From Ruminococcus sp. (lineage in GTDB: Bacteria > Bacillota > Clostridia > Oscillospirales > Ruminococcaceae), in contig JAFXNC010000031.1 in assembly GCA_017529875.1 (NCBI GenBank), forward strand, positions 1 to 32,782: 32,782 nt of DNA, written 5' to 3'. The notes below the pieces were generated by a model, which worked only from the letters and a program-made list of their open reading frames with translations, was not told where the DNA came from and ran no database searches. Both the position numbers and the translations under genes were made by a program. Positions 7,282 through 14,467 of this stretch are shown piece by piece; within the stretch, counting starts at the first letter, position 1; every line of letters begins with the position of its first letter.

Positions 7282-8064
7282 ATGGCAGGTATTCTTGACG
7301 GTGAAAGACAGTATCACGTTCAGACTGCCCCCGGCGAGGTGGGCAGATATGTTATCCTCGCAGGCGACCCGGGGCGCATACCCCTTATCGCGGAGCAGCT
7401 GGAGGATGCAAAGCAGATCGCCCAGAACCGCGAATACACGGTATGGACAGGCACTCTCTGCGGTGAGAAGGTAACTGCCTGCTCCACCGGCATCGGAGGG
7501 CCGTCTTCGGCTATCGCGGTGGAGGAACTGACAAAATGCGGCGCCGACACCTTTATCCGGGTGGGCACCTCCGGAGGCATCGCCGATCAGGTGCGGGGCG
7601 GTGATCTTGTTATCGCCTCGGCGGCGGTCTGCGGTGAGGGCACCAGCCGGGAGTATCTCCCCTGCGGCTATCCCGCGGCGGCGGATTTTGAGGTAACCGA
7701 GGCTCTGGCAAATGCGGCGCGTAAGCTCTGCAAGGAGAACGGCACCTCCGCCCATGTGGGGGTAGTCCACTCCAAGGACAGCTTCTACGGACAGGTGGCT
7801 CCGGAGGATTCCCCGGTGTACTACACCCTGAAAAACCGCTGGGAGAGCTACAAGCGTCTGGGCTGTCTCTGCTCGGAAATGGAATGTGCCTCAATCTACG
7901 CGGTGGGACTTGCCCGCAAGGTACGCTGCGGCGCTGTGCTGCTGGCGATATGGAACATGGAGCGCACCTACTCCGGCGAGGACGACACCAAAGTCCTGGA
8001 CACCCGCATCGCAATAAAATGCGCTGTGGAGGCGGTTAAAGATCTGATCTCAGCCGACAAATAA
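7282..8064 (+). CDS. udp: Uridine phosphorylase
   Basis: 260 aa, the usual length. Cleaves uridine with phosphate to uracil and ribose-1-phosphate in pyrimidine salvage. It belongs to the PNP/UDP phosphorylase family: AGDPGRIP binds phosphate near the N-terminus, then STGIGGPSSAIAVEELTKCG, RVGTSGG, the HSKDSFY segment and the SEMECAS segment that contacts ribose. The uridine rather than purine assignment rests on overall similarity to Udp (for example TGIGGPS followed by AVEEL). ATG at 7282 follows a strong CAGGAGGAA. The in-frame extension to 7210 runs through the previous gene and is rejected. A terminator follows at once. Confidence 0.9.
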   Translation: MAGILDGERQYHVQTAPGEVGRYVILAGDPGRIPLIAEQLEDAKQIAQNREYTVWTGTLCGEKVTACSTGIGGPSSAIAVEELTKCGADTFIRVGTSGGIADQVRGGDLVIASAAVCGEGTSREYLPCGYPAAADFEVTEALANAARKLCKENGTSAHVGVVHSKDSFYGQVAPEDSPVYYTLKNRWESYKRLGCLCSEMECASIYAVGLARKVRCGAVLLAIWNMERTYSGEDDTKVLDTRIAIKCAVEAVKDLISADK

Positions 8065-8074
8065 CAGAAACAAT

Positions 8075-8110
8075 AAAGCCCGGTCTCGTAAAGGCCGGGC
8101 TTTTGTTATT
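8075..8110. terminator. Bidirectional terminator between udp and the lipoprotein operon
   Basis: AAAGCCCGG (8075-8083) pairs with CCGGGCTTT (8095-8103). The outer flanks AATAACA and TGTTATT are also complementary. T-rich tails occur on both strands, so it can end udp on the plus strand and the convergent lipoprotein operon on the minus strand. Confidence 0.88.
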
Positions 8111-8122
8111 GGGCTGTTATGC

Positions 8123-8767
8123 TCAGTTCTCGATGGACGAATCAGTGATCCAGATGGAGTCGAGGCCTGAACCGCCTGCGATGAGCTGCATCGATACGGT
8201 GCCCTCGGTGTAGACGGGGCTGGTGCCCTTGGTCTCGGTGGGCTCGCCGTACTTGGCCTTTACGTCGTCAACGCTGCTGGCAAGGGAGAAACCGTCAGCA
8301 GTTGCTGCGTCGCCGCCTGCATAGAGCGCCTGGGTCAGCTCGATAGAGAAGATGATCCCGGCGTCGTTGGCCTGAAGGGTCATGCCTGCGAAGTAGTACT
8401 CGTTGATGGTGTTGCCGGACAGGCAGCTGGGAGCCTGGGAGGCAGGAGCTGCCTCTGTGCCGAGGCTTGCCTTGATGTCGTTGATGTTGTCGCCGGTGCC
8501 GAAGGTGGTGCCGTTATATGCTACCTTAGCGGCTGCGGCTGTGAAGCTGCCTGCAGCGGCAGGGGTGCTGTCAGCGGGCTCTGCGGTGCTGTCGGCAGTG
8601 CTCTCAGCGGGAGCGGCAGTGCTGTCGGCGGTGTTCTCGGCGGCGCTCTGAACTGCTGCGGGTGTGGTAGCGGCAGTCGAATCACCGGACTTGGATGAAT
8701 TGCTGTCTCCGCAGCTTGCAAGACAAAGTGCTGCAAATGCTGCGATCAAAACGATCTTCTTTTTCAT
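8123..8767 (-). CDS. Lipoprotein with Ser/Thr/Ala-rich linker (second of a paralogous pair)
   Basis: 214 aa, not recognised as a named family. The N-terminus is a lipoprotein signal ending in LCLASC, with Cys19 as the lipidated residue. A low-complexity linker rich in Ala, Ser, Thr, Asp and Pro (about 22-75) follows. The C-terminal domain (about 78-214) contains two similar halves, each with a V-K-x-x-[LY]-G segment (DIKASLGTE and DVKAKYGEP), recalling the short helix-loop motif of BamE/BLIP-like folds. That resemblance is only a guess. The domain aligns with that of the neighbouring lipoprotein, including YN-T, SCL-G, and AG-I motifs. ATG at 8767 follows AAGGAG with 11-nt spacing. It is the last gene of the MBOAT operon. 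Confidence 0.8.
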   Translation of the reverse strand: MKKKIVLIAAFAALCLASCGDSNSSKSGDSTAATTPAAVQSAAENTADSTAAPAESTADSTAEPADSTPAAAGSFTAAAAKVAYNGTTFGTGDNINDIKASLGTEAAPASQAPSCLSGNTINEYYFAGMTLQANDAGIIFSIELTQALYAGGDAATADGFSLASSVDDVKAKYGEPTETKGTSPVYTEGTVSMQLIAGGSGLDSIWITDSSIEN

Positions 8768-8816
8768 ACTTAAATACACTCCTTATATATTTTTGACATT
8801 CCTTGAAAAGGAATTA

Positions 8817-9632
8817 TCAGCCGTACTGTGTGTCGGATATGCCTATAAAGTCTACTGAGCTGCCTTCATAGGAGCTGATCTCTACTCTGAGATTTCCCTC
8901 GGAGAAGTAGAAAATATAGCCGTTATCGTCGTAAGGGGTGCCGAACTTGGAATTAGACAAAGCAAGATCGTCGCCGACCTTTACGCCGCAGGCTGTCTCG
9001 GCTACAGGACCGGAGCCCATGGCCTCCATGATGGTGAAGTAGATAACGCGGCCAGCCTCGGTGGTGTCGATGTCAAGGCCGTTGTAGTGGTATCTGATAA
9101 CATTCTCACCGGTAAGGCAGCTTCCGATGCTCTCTGAGGGAGAGGACTCTGCGCCCAGTTTGCTCTTGACGTTGGAGAAAGTATCTCCTATGGCGATATA
9201 GGTGTCGTTATACTTTACAGTGGCCTTGCCGGCAAGAGTTGAAAGGTCGATCTGAGGCACTGGTTCAGGCTCGGGAGCCGGTGTGGCAGGCGCCGGAGTG
9301 GTGTCTGCCGGCGGGGGTGTGGTATCGGCAGGCTTTTCGGTCTCTGCCGGTCTGGTGTCGGGAGCCTCGGTCACCTGCTCAGGTGTGGTGGCAGGGGGCT
9401 TTGTGGTGGTGGCTGCCTTGGTGGCTTCTGTGGTCTTCTTGGTAGTGGACTCCTTGGGAGCGGTAGTTGCCTCGGTCTTGGCCTCGGTAGTTGCGGATGT
9501 GCCGGCGGTGGCGGAAGTGGCGGTCGTACCGAGGGTCACAAGTCCCCCGAGGGACGAGGGATCATCCGTGCTGCCGCAGCCTGCCAGACAAAGTGCTGCC
9601 GCAGCAGCGATAAGGCCGGTTCTGAGCTTCAT
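8817..9632 (-). CDS. Lipoprotein with long Thr/Pro-rich linker (first of a paralogous pair)
   Basis: 271 aa. A lipoprotein signal ending in LCLAGC (Cys19) is followed by a very long Thr/Ala/Pro/Lys/Glu-rich linker (about 22-126), suited to crossing the wall and possibly glycosylated. The folded C-terminal domain (about 130-271) aligns with that of the downstream lipoprotein through VKYN, GD-x3-VK-x2-LG, SCLTG and the AG-x-VI-x-F-x-I segment. A cysteine in TACGVK is not shared. The start at 9632 is preferred over an ATG two codons upstream because AGGAGG is 8 nt away. It lies 49 nt before its paralogue and 26 nt after the SGNH gene. No enzyme motif is visible; a sensing, scaffolding or polysaccharide-binding role is speculation. 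Confidence 0.8.
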   Translation of the reverse strand: MKLRTGLIAAAAALCLAGCGSTDDPSSLGGLVTLGTTATSATAGTSATTEAKTEATTAPKESTTKKTTEATKAATTTKPPATTPEQVTEAPDTRPAETEKPADTTPPPADTTPAPATPAPEPEPVPQIDLSTLAGKATVKYNDTYIAIGDTFSNVKSKLGAESSPSESIGSCLTGENVIRYHYNGLDIDTTEAGRVIYFTIMEAMGSGPVAETACGVKVGDDLALSNSKFGTPYDDNGYIFYFSEGNLRVEISSYEGSSVDFIGISDTQYG

Positions 9633-9658
9633 GGTCATATCCTCCTTTTATATTCCTG

Positions 9659-11113
9659 TTATTGCTTTGCTTCTATCACGGCATCGCTGCCCGAGCGGAC
9701 AGTACCGCCGCAGATCACGGTGGTCTTGTAGGTCCCCGAAAGCCCCAGCGAGGGGTCGATCATCAGCGAGAAGCCGTTTGTACCGTTCTCACCCAGGAAC
9801 TTCTTCTCATAGATCGGGAAGGCCTCGAAGGTGTGTTCCTCGCCGTCTTTGGAGAGCTTCACGTATACCCTGCCGTTGCCCATATCGGCGTCATCGGGGA
9901 GAGCGCCGTAAACTCTTATGGCGTAGCCCTCGTCGGAGGCAACGGTCTCTATGCTGCCGCCGTCGGAAAGGCCCTCGGCGGAGATGCCCTCTCTTTCGGG
10001 GCCGAACATAAAGGGCGCGGTGTTGATGAGGTTCTTGAGATTTCTCTCGACTATCTCATATACCATATCCCCGCCCTCGGCCACCATTGACAGCTCGGGG
10101 CAGTCGGTGCGGACGAACATGGCGTTCTTGTAGTTGTCGATGAAGAAAGGCAGCAGCGCCCGCCCGAAGGAGTCGCGCACCATGTAGAGGCGGGTATTGT
10201 CAACCTCGCCCATGTTGGCGGTGCCGATGCGGTTGTCGTTTTCTTCCTTGTCGCTCATGAAGATCTCCAGCTGTGCCTGAGTGTCCGTAACCCCCACAGG
10301 CGCCGTAAAGCGGAAGGGCTGGTAGTCGATGTTGAGCCTGTACTGGTAGTCCATGAACCCGCCGGAGGGGTAAAGCAGCTTGTCAAGGTCGCCGCGCCAG
10401 TCCTTTACCAGGTCGTAGGTGACGCCGTTGTAGGTCTTGTGCGCCTTGCCCAGGCTGTTCATGATAGCGTCGTAGCCGTAGAGGGCTCCGAGGTAGTTCC
10501 AGTGGCTGTCACGCTTGTGGTAGATGCCCTCCTCCTTGTGGGAGTTCATAAGGGACAGCATATCCACGTAGTTGACCCCCAGCTCGTCCAGCTGTTTGGT
10601 GAGGCGGGAGAGGTTGTTCTCCTCGGCCTTCTTGTAGCAGGCGGGGAACTTGTCGTCGTAGACCGAGGCCTTATTCGGCATGGGCACGAAGGTGAAGGAG
10701 CCGTTCTTGGCCTTCACATTCTCCTGTATCAGCGAGAGGGTCACAGCCATAGCCTTGATCTGACTGTCGGTCATGGCGTTGGTGTTCATATAGTCCAGCT
10801 TGTCGGTGTCAAAGAATATATATCCGTCGCTGCCGGTGATGACGTTGGAGGACGGCGAGGTCAGCAGCTCGCTCTTGACCAGGTTCGCCGCCGAAAGCAG
10901 CTGGGAGCGCAGGGGGAGCCTGTCATTGAACCAGGACTCGAACTGCTCGGAGAAGTTGGTATTGATCTTTCCCTCTGAGATGAAGGCGGGCATTTCGGTG
11001 AGAGCCTTCTTCTCGATCTCGGCGTTGCTCTCAACGAAGGGCATCAGCGCCAGAGGCGTCGCGCAAACGGCGAAGAAAAGTGCGCAGTAGACGATCTTTG
11101 CGGCTTTGTTCAC
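9659..11113 (-). CDS. AlgJ/AlgX-like SGNH O-acetyltransferase-associated protein
   Basis: 484 aa. A single N-terminal hydrophobic segment (about 7-26) anchors or exports the protein. The extracytoplasmic part resembles the SGNH-fold AlgJ/AlgX/DltD-like proteins that work with MBOAT transferases. It has FESWFNDRLPLR near the start, VPMPNKASVY (143-152), the D-x-H pair in KRDSHWN (Asp202, His204), and the nucleophile segment VRDSFG (Ser315), so the catalytic set is intact. The C-terminal 100 or so residues look like a beta-rich accessory domain. The GTG start at 11113 is preceded by GGGGAGGG at good spacing. The MBOAT gene ends 18 nt upstream. The pair probably moves acyl groups from the cytoplasm to an extracellular glycan or wall polymer, whose identity cannot be read from the sequence. 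Confidence 0.85.
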   Translation of the reverse strand: MNKAAKIVYCALFFAVCATPLALMPFVESNAEIEKKALTEMPAFISEGKINTNFSEQFESWFNDRLPLRSQLLSAANLVKSELLTSPSSNVITGSDGYIFFDTDKLDYMNTNAMTDSQIKAMAVTLSLIQENVKAKNGSFTFVPMPNKASVYDDKFPACYKKAEENNLSRLTKQLDELGVNYVDMLSLMNSHKEEGIYHKRDSHWNYLGALYGYDAIMNSLGKAHKTYNGVTYDLVKDWRGDLDKLLYPSGGFMDYQYRLNIDYQPFRFTAPVGVTDTQAQLEIFMSDKEENDNRIGTANMGEVDNTRLYMVRDSFGRALLPFFIDNYKNAMFVRTDCPELSMVAEGGDMVYEIVERNLKNLINTAPFMFGPEREGISAEGLSDGGSIETVASDEGYAIRVYGALPDDADMGNGRVYVKLSKDGEEHTFEAFPIYEKKFLGENGTNGFSLMIDPSLGLSGTYKTTVICGGTVRSGSDAVIEAKQ

Positions 11114-11131
11114 AGTACTTCCCTCCCCTTC

Positions 11132-12538
11132 TCAGAATCTGAAATAGATAAACGGATTGTACTTGCTGGAAATAAGCGAGAGTATGCACAGCCCGAAGAT
11201 CACCAGCGATACGGCGTAGGACACGTAATCGTAGGCCACAGCGCCCTTGGTAGCGGAGATCTTCGCCCTGATGACCTTGAATACCGGGGTGGAGAGGATC
11301 ATTGCAAAGGCCAGTCCGATCATGAACATCACCGAGGTATAGGACATGATCTCGGCATTCACAGCCGCGTCGCCCGCGTGACCGGAGAACATATTCCCGA
11401 TGAGGCCGAAGCCCTGTGTCAGGGTGTCGGCTCTGAATATCACGAAGGCCAGTATCACCACAAGCAGCGTATAGATATGACCGATGGGCCTGAACCATTT
11501 CTTCTTGGTGGGGATGATCTGATAGGTCTCCAGCATCTGACACATACCGTGGAGCATACCCCATACTATAAATGTGAAGTTGGCGCCGTGCCAGAATCCC
11601 GTCAGGAAGAAGACCAGCAACTTATTAAAGACCGTCCGCGCCTGACCCTTGCGGTTGCCGCCCAGGGGGATGTAGACATACTCCTTGAACCAGGTGGACA
11701 GGGAGATATGCCAGCGGCGCCAGAAATTCTGGATGTTCGGGGCGATGTAGGGGTAGTCGAAGTTCTCCCGGAAGTCAAAGCCGAACATACAGCCCAGACC
11801 GATAGCCATATCGCTGTACCCGGAGAAGTCGAAGAATATCTGTAAACTGTAACATACCGCGCCCAGCCATGAGGGCAGCATACCCACCTGATCGGGGTCG
11901 AACTTGAACACCGTGTCGGCGACTATGCCCATCTGATTGGCTATGAGCACCTTCTTGCCCAGGCCGAGGATGAAGCGGTTTATACCGCGGCTCACTCTGT
12001 CGGCGGAGAACTCACGTTCTCTGATCTGGGCGGCGATATCCTCATACCGCACGATAGGGCCCGCGATGAGCTGAGGGAAGAAAGAGATATAAAGCAGTAC
12101 CGAGAACAGGTTGCGCTGAACCAGCTTTTTGTCCCTGTATACGTCGATGACGTAGCTGAGCCCCTGGAAGGTGAAGAAAGAGATACCTATGGGCAGCCTG
12201 ATATCCGGAACCGGTATGTCAAGGCCGGTGATGCTGTTGAAGGTCTCGGCAAAGAACCCTGTGTACTTGTAGGCGATGAGCAGGCCGATGTTTATGAGCA
12301 CCGCCAGGAACACCGCCACTTTCGGGTGTTTATCCCCGGAGGCCGCAAGCCCGAAGATGTAGTTGAAGATTATGGATATCACCATTATGATAACGGCGAT
12401 AGGCTCACCGAAGGCGTAGAACACAAGGCTCGCTGCGGCGAGGATGATGTTTCGGGCTGTCTTCTGCGGGATGACCGCATAAAGCAGGAAGGTCACGGGC
12501 AGAAAAACGAACAGAAAGATGACTGAACTGAAGGTCAA
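11132..12538 (-). CDS. MBOAT-family O-acyltransferase (AlgI/DltB-like)
   Basis: 468 aa from the TTG start. About ten or more hydrophobic segments are spread over the protein, with the MBOAT hallmarks: LPIGISFFTFQ, FFPQLIAGPI, FDFSGYSDMAIG, FWRRWHISLSTWF and the invariant histidine in LTGFWHGANF (about residue 317). The family moves acyl, usually acetyl, groups across the membrane to extracellular polysaccharide or teichoic acid partners. The TTG at 12538 is proposed because GGAG lies 10 nt upstream and MTFSSVIFLF matches the usual N-terminus; a GTG at 12547 would sit almost on the ribosome site. It is the first gene of a four-gene unit with the SGNH protein and two lipoproteins. The absence of dltA or dltC nearby argues against teichoic acid D-alanylation. 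Confidence 0.92.
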   Translation of the reverse strand: MTFSSVIFLFVFLPVTFLLYAVIPQKTARNIILAAASLVFYAFGEPIAVIIMVISIIFNYIFGLAASGDKHPKVAVFLAVLINIGLLIAYKYTGFFAETFNSITGLDIPVPDIRLPIGISFFTFQGLSYVIDVYRDKKLVQRNLFSVLLYISFFPQLIAGPIVRYEDIAAQIREREFSADRVSRGINRFILGLGKKVLIANQMGIVADTVFKFDPDQVGMLPSWLGAVCYSLQIFFDFSGYSDMAIGLGCMFGFDFRENFDYPYIAPNIQNFWRRWHISLSTWFKEYVYIPLGGNRKGQARTVFNKLLVFFLTGFWHGANFTFIVWGMLHGMCQMLETYQIIPTKKKWFRPIGHIYTLLVVILAFVIFRADTLTQGFGLIGNMFSGHAGDAAVNAEIMSYTSVMFMIGLAFAMILSTPVFKVIRAKISATKGAVAYDYVSYAVSLVIFGLCILSLISSKYNPFIYFRF

Positions 12539-12607
12539 GCTTATCACTCTCCGGATCTATTATAAAGTGCAGATAATGCGCATATTCACAGTTTCACTCA
12601 ATTTAAC

Positions 12608-12636
12608 AGTATAACACGTTTCGGCATTTTAGTCAA
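12608..12636 (-). promoter_or_regulatory. Promoter of the MBOAT-SGNH-lipoprotein operon
   Basis: Minus-strand TTGACT (12631-12636) and TATACT (12608-12613) are 17 nt apart, with a TGn extension. The leader to the proposed TTG start is about 60 nt. No other promoter was seen between the four genes. Confidence 0.8.
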
Positions 12637-12667
12637 GGGAAAGTTTGCGTTTTTGTTTGTATTCCCT

Positions 12668-12706
12668 AAAAAAAGGCAGTACGCCGGGAGGCGCACTGCC
12701 TATTTT
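12668..12706 (-). terminator. Terminator after the tandem transglutaminase-like genes
   Basis: AGGCAGT (12674-12680) pairs with ACTGCCT (12695-12701), with CGCC/GGCG pairing inside. On the minus strand it is followed by seven T (12674-12668). It lies just past the stop codon at 12712. Confidence 0.9.
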
Positions 12707-12711
12707 TGATC

Positions 12712-14448
12712 TTATGCGTCGATCCTGATCTTTCCTACCGGCCACTGTCTGTAATCGGTGTAGCCTGCGTTGTAGTTGAGGTCGAAGTTCTTGGCCTCGG
12801 CGAAAAGCGGGTCGTAGAGCCTGCCGTTCACTGTGAACCAGCCGTGGGAGGTGTCGTGGCACATATAGATATCGGTGTAGCCGATCTCCACGAACAGATA
12901 AGCCGCGGCACAGGCGTCAGAGATGCAGCAGCCGCTGCCGCGCTGGAAGATGTCGTTTGCGAAGTCAACGTCCCACTCGTCAGTGACGGTGTAGAGGTTG
13001 GAGAGCAGTCTCCAGCGGTGATAGGGGTGCTTGCTGTACTCCCATACGAAGCACTTGTAGCGCTTCTGCTCCATAGTGTCGGAGGGGTCGGTGATCTCCA
13101 GCATGATCTTGTGGGCCCGCATCATGGTCTCGATGCGTTTCTGGAGGTAAGTGGTAAGATTAATGGCCTTGCCGTTGGAATCCACAGTAACCTTGTTGAC
13201 CTTGGTGTTCTTCACCAGCTTGCCGGTGATGCGGTCAAAGCAGTAGTAATTGCCGTTGATGTTCTGCCAGCCGGTCTGCATAACGCCGTTGGCGTCGTAG
13301 TAGTAGGTGGCTCCGTTGACCGTTACCATGCCCGCTCCCGCGATCTTGAATGTCCTGGAAACGGTGCCGGTGAAGTTGCCCTTGCCGGTGATCTTCACTG
13401 TGGCAGTGCCCTTGGCGATGTTGTTGGTGTAGGAGAGGGTGTAGTCCCTGCCCTTTGTAAGCGTGGTGGACTTGAAGGTCAGCTTAGGCTCCGGCTTGAC
13501 TGCGCTGCCGGTGTAGCCGTAGGTATCGTTCAGCCCCGATACCGACGCGCCGGATATGTCGGCGGGCACTACATAGAATATCTTAGTGCCGGTGCCGGTG
13601 TAGAGCCCCTTGCCTGTTACGGTTATTGTGGCGGTGCCCACGTTGCAGCAATTGGCAATGGTGTAGGTGTAGTCCTTGCCCTCGGTGAGCTTGTTGCCGT
13701 CGGTGTCACGCACCGTCACGGTAGGCTTGAGGTCACGGGCACGGTAAACGTAATTCAGCGTCGGCACCGTGATCTTGCCGATGCCGCCCTTGACGGTCTT
13801 GGAGCGCAGGGAGCTGTAATTGCCGTAGCGGGTGCCGTCCTTGGTGACGAAGGCACGCATCTTGATGTAGTACTTCTCGCCGGGCTGGGGGATGTTTTTA
13901 AGGTTTACAAAGGTCTTGCCGGAGCTCTGCCATACGGTGGTGCTGTGGGAGTTGGTCTCGAAGGTCCTGTCGGTGCTGTAAAGTATCTGATAGCCCTCGG
14001 CAGTGGGGTCGGCGTCCCAGTTGACCACTACGTTGCCCTTGCCGGTCTCGAGGGTGGTGATAGCTATGGTGGAGGGCTTCACCACGAAGGTCCTCGTTAC
14101 GCTGTCGGTGTAGTCGCCCATTCCCACAGCCGTAAGGGTGGCGATGCCCGCTTTGTTGTTGTCGCGGTAGACCAGCTTGTAGTCGGAGTCCTTGACAAGC
14201 TTTTTGCCGTCCAGCTTCACCGTCACCTCGTCGGCGCCGTTGCGCCTGTCGGGAGTTACCGGCACACCAAGATAAGTATATGAGGCATATCGCAGGGTGA
14301 TCTTCGCAGAGCTCAAAGATATCTTCTCCTCCGAGACCACGGGTATGAGCTCGGTCTCGTTCTCCTCACGCTCGGCATACGCCGGGAAGGGCGCCGCCAG
14401 CGCCGCTAAACAGGCCGCCGCGACTATAAGCAGTTTTCTGAATCTCAT
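12712..14448 (-). CDS. Secreted transglutaminase-like protein with Ig-like and Fn3-like repeats (downstream paralogue)
   Basis: 578 aa. The signal peptide is probably cleaved after AYA (residue 25). Domains follow in order: Ig-like segment (about 48-125), Fn3-like segment (about 130-215), two more Ig-like segments with the GKGxYTG/GKGNFTG core (about 222-298 and 300-375), a cell-wall/glucan-binding-like repeat with GVMQTGW (about 380-428), and a C-terminal transglutaminase-like domain (about 440-578). Likely catalytic residues are Cys508 in GCC, His535 in SHGW and Asp546 in YDP. No sorting signal or C-terminal anchor is seen, so attachment may depend on the wall-binding-like repeat. AAGGAGAG precedes the ATG, 19 nt after the upstream paralogue, so the two are co-transcribed. 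The substrate could be surface proteins or peptidoglycan peptides; not decidable from sequence. Confidence 0.87.
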   Translation of the reverse strand: MRFRKLLIVAAACLAALAAPFPAYAEREENETELIPVVSEEKISLSSAKITLRYASYTYLGVPVTPDRRNGADEVTVKLDGKKLVKDSDYKLVYRDNNKAGIATLTAVGMGDYTDSVTRTFVVKPSTIAITTLETGKGNVVVNWDADPTAEGYQILYSTDRTFETNSHSTTVWQSSGKTFVNLKNIPQPGEKYYIKMRAFVTKDGTRYGNYSSLRSKTVKGGIGKITVPTLNYVYRARDLKPTVTVRDTDGNKLTEGKDYTYTIANCCNVGTATITVTGKGLYTGTGTKIFYVVPADISGASVSGLNDTYGYTGSAVKPEPKLTFKSTTLTKGRDYTLSYTNNIAKGTATVKITGKGNFTGTVSRTFKIAGAGMVTVNGATYYYDANGVMQTGWQNINGNYYCFDRITGKLVKNTKVNKVTVDSNGKAINLTTYLQKRIETMMRAHKIMLEITDPSDTMEQKRYKCFVWEYSKHPYHRWRLLSNLYTVTDEWDVDFANDIFQRGSGCCISDACAAAYLFVEIGYTDIYMCHDTSHGWFTVNGRLYDPLFAEAKNFDLNYNAGYTDYRQWPVGKIRIDA

Positions 14449-14467
14449 CTGTTATCTCTCCTTTTGG

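Noticed and set aside
12706-14283. 525-codon plus-strand open frame opposite the 12712-14448 gene
   Set aside because: Same bias as above. The minus-strand reading has a signal peptide, repeats, catalytic motifs and a terminator.
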